DNA of 32,812 bases from CAZVAP01 sp964625125. GTDB taxonomy: Bacteria > Patescibacteriota > Gracilibacteria > Absconditabacterales > Absconditicoccaceae. Each line of letters starts with the position of its first letter. The stretch's first letter is position 1. The stretch covers positions 1 through 32,812 of the forward strand of contig CAZVAP010000004.1 in NCBI GenBank assembly GCA_964625125.1, read 5' to 3'. Positions 31,629-32,812 of this stretch are shown here, piece by piece. A program made the position numbers and the translations under genes. Below the pieces are notes generated by a model. It had not been told where the DNA came from. It was given only the letters and a program-made list of their open reading frames with translations, and made no database searches.

Positions 31629-32123
31629 TTAAAATCTAAAATATTCTTCAAACCTGAACTGAATATTATTTTCATTAATCCAATCTGTTTTATTTTGTAA
31701 AGTAAATTCCAAAAAAAGTTTTTTGTAAAAAGCAGCTCATAAACAAACATCACAATCAAATGATTTATTTAATCTTGTTATAAAAACTTTATCACAAAAA
31801 TCAATTCCCTGTTCATAAATAGTTTTACCTCATATTAAAAATATTTCTTTTTTTAAACTTTTAGCATTTATTAAAGCATCTTTTAAAGAAGAGAAAACTT
31901 CAACTTTTTCATCTTTTAAAGTATTAGAAATTACATAATTTATCCTTCAAGGCAAAGGTCTAACCTGCTCTGGTAATGATAAATAGGTATTTTTCCCCAT
32001 AATTACTACTTGTCCTTTTGTTTTGTCTGAAAAAAATTTTAAATCCTGTTTAAGATGCCAACAAAGACTATTATTTTTTCAAATACATCAATTTTTATCA
32101 ATTGCTAATATAGAAGCTATCAT
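31629..32123 (-). CDS. folA: Dihydrofolate reductase
   Basis: The enzyme reduces dihydrofolate to tetrahydrofolate with NADPH and recycles the dihydrofolate made by thymidylate synthase. The 164 residues include MIASILAIDKNGCIGKNNSL, with NG-x-IG of the Met20 loop, and W22 with the catalytic acid Asp27 (CWHLKQDLKFF). VIMGKNTYLSLP (about 41-52), PLPGRINYVIS and IFLIGGKTIYEQ complete the cofactor-binding signatures. I start at ATG 32123, which aligns with the family's N-terminus. A longer in-frame start at 32168 would lie wholly within the hydrolase gene. The start overlaps the hydrolase stop by 7 nt (ATGATAG). thyA lies two genes upstream, the expected metabolic partner. Confidence 0.94.
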
Positions 32124-32713
32124 TTTATCTCATCGTAAAGCTCATAAAATTTTTCTTGTAAAAAATGTCATTTATCATCAAATATTTTATAAGTAGCTTT
32201 TGGTAAATGTTTTTTCAGTATTTCAATTTCTCTGAACGGAACAACAAAATCATCTTTTGAAGCAAAAACTACTATTTTATTTTGATATTTTTTTAGATTT
32301 TTAAAAGTTAAATCTGGTTTAAAAGTTCCCAATAGTTCAAGCTCTGAATCATCTACTGCTGGAGCAATTAAGATTATTTTTTTAAACTTTTCCAATAAAA
32401 TTGGATTTTTTTCAAAATACTTTAGGAAAAAACTACCTCATAAGCTATGTCAAACAAAAATAGCTCCATCTTTAATATAAGGAATATACTTCTCAAATAT
32501 AATTTTCCAAGCCTTATAATCTGCAAAATCCTTATTTGGTCTATAAATTTTCAAAACTTCAAAATTATCTCATAAATCACTAGATAAAGTATCAGACCAT
32601 TTTTGTTTTTTTTCTTCATAAGGATTTATGTCATATTTTTCTAGAAAATCGTAGTAATCTTTGTAATTTTCCTTTGGAGTTCATCATCTAAGAAGAATAA
32701 TTTGTTTACACAT
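32117..32713 (-). CDS. Alpha/beta hydrolase (RBBP9/YdeN-like serine hydrolase)
   Basis: The 198-residue product is a small cytosolic serine hydrolase of the RBBP9/YdeN type. It starts with a strand and oxyanion-loop-like segment (MCKQIILLRGGTPKENY). The nucleophile elbow is GHSLGG with Ser90; two of its glycines come from TGA or GGT. The acid is Asp154 or Asp155 in FASKDDFVVPF, and His183 lies in DDKGHF near the C-terminus, completing a catalytic triad in the right order. The natural substrate of this family is generally unknown. It sits between thyA and folA, 18 bp after thyA, and overlaps folA. It ends TGA-TAG, where TGA is Gly and TAG is the stop. Confidence 0.85.
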
Positions 32714-32730
32714 AAAAAAAGATTAAAAAA

Positions 32731-32812
32731 CTAAACAGCAACAGGTGCTTTTATACTAGGCCGTGCTTCATAATCAAGCAATTCAAAATCTTCCCATTCT
32801 AAATTTTCAATA
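32731..32812 (-). CDS. thyA: Thymidylate synthase, C-terminal end (runs off the window)
   Basis: Only the last 26 residues are visible, ending LLDYEARPSIKAPVAV and TAG. The conserved ThyA C-terminus (Y-x-x-H/R-P-x-I-K-x-P-x-A-V) closes over the active site on substrate binding. The enzyme makes dTMP from dUMP, converting methylene-tetrahydrofolate to dihydrofolate, which FolA from this same cluster would reduce. The rest lies beyond the window edge. Confidence 0.9.
   Translation of the reverse strand, partial: IENLEWEDFELLDYEARPSIKAPVAV

Noticed and set aside
32124..32168. Longer folA start at 32168
   Set aside because: It is in frame but adds a 15-residue extension fully inside the hydrolase gene, and DHFRs start at the MIAS-like strand encoded from 32123.
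1..32812. UGA as tryptophan (mycoplasma-type code 4)
   Set aside because: It would put Trp in P-loops, the GxSxG elbow and the GNG Fic loop, where Gly is invariant, while TGG already supplies Trp at conserved sites.

Overview
The window looks like a fragment of a Candidate Phyla Radiation genome that uses genetic code 25 (UGA read as glycine), as known for Absconditabacteria (SR1) and Gracilibacteria. It is very AT-rich. Under the standard code nearly every gene is broken by TGA. Reading TGA as Gly joins the pieces into full-length proteins and restores glycine in key motifs: the Walker A GKSGGGKS of a TraG/VirD4-like ATPase, GDLGAGKT of TsaE, GHSLGG of a hydrolase and HPFENGNGK of a Fic protein. 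TGG is still used for Trp. TAA and TAG are the only stops. I cannot tell Absconditabacteria from Gracilibacteria from this window.

Layout. 1-1800 (-): two secreted or membrane proteins of unknown function, one partial. 1933-5055 (-): a 1040-residue TraG/VirD4-like conjugation ATPase with its own terminator. 5182-7888 (+): a housekeeping cluster of holA (DNA polymerase III delta), trmH, tRNA-Arg(GCG) and an AI-2E family permease, closed by a bidirectional terminator. 7929-10477 (-): a lipoprotein and a 627-residue secreted protein. 10546-11298 (+): a Fic-domain protein. 11301-12872 (-): a secreted protein with a PKD-like domain. 12933-25674 (-): an apparent operon of a TIM-barrel protein, a 76-residue coiled-coil protein and a giant exported protein of about 3,900 residues with FG-GAP/VCBS repeats. 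25741-27672 (-): RNase R. 27760-29001 (+): glutamate dehydrogenase. 29062-31237 (+): an Asn/Gln-rich secreted protein and tsaE. 31234-32812 (-): a tight thyA / alpha-beta hydrolase / folA / fluC cluster.

Two themes stand out. One is a lean information and nucleotide core: replication, tRNA modification, RNA decay and dTMP/folate. The other is a large investment in exported proteins, most of them unrecognisable, concentrated in 1-1.8 kb, 7.9-24.7 kb and 29.1-30.8 kb. That fits the episymbiotic or predatory lifestyle described for these phyla, but no experiment-level function can be read from the sequence.

There is no gene-free stretch above about 130 bp. Two 100-N blocks (16679-16778 and 29339-29438) are assembly gaps inside genes. 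Putative promoters are TTGnnn / TATAAT-like with a spacer usually of 16 bp. I saw no Shine-Dalgarno sequence at any start. No CRISPR array, insertion sequence, rRNA or attachment site was seen.
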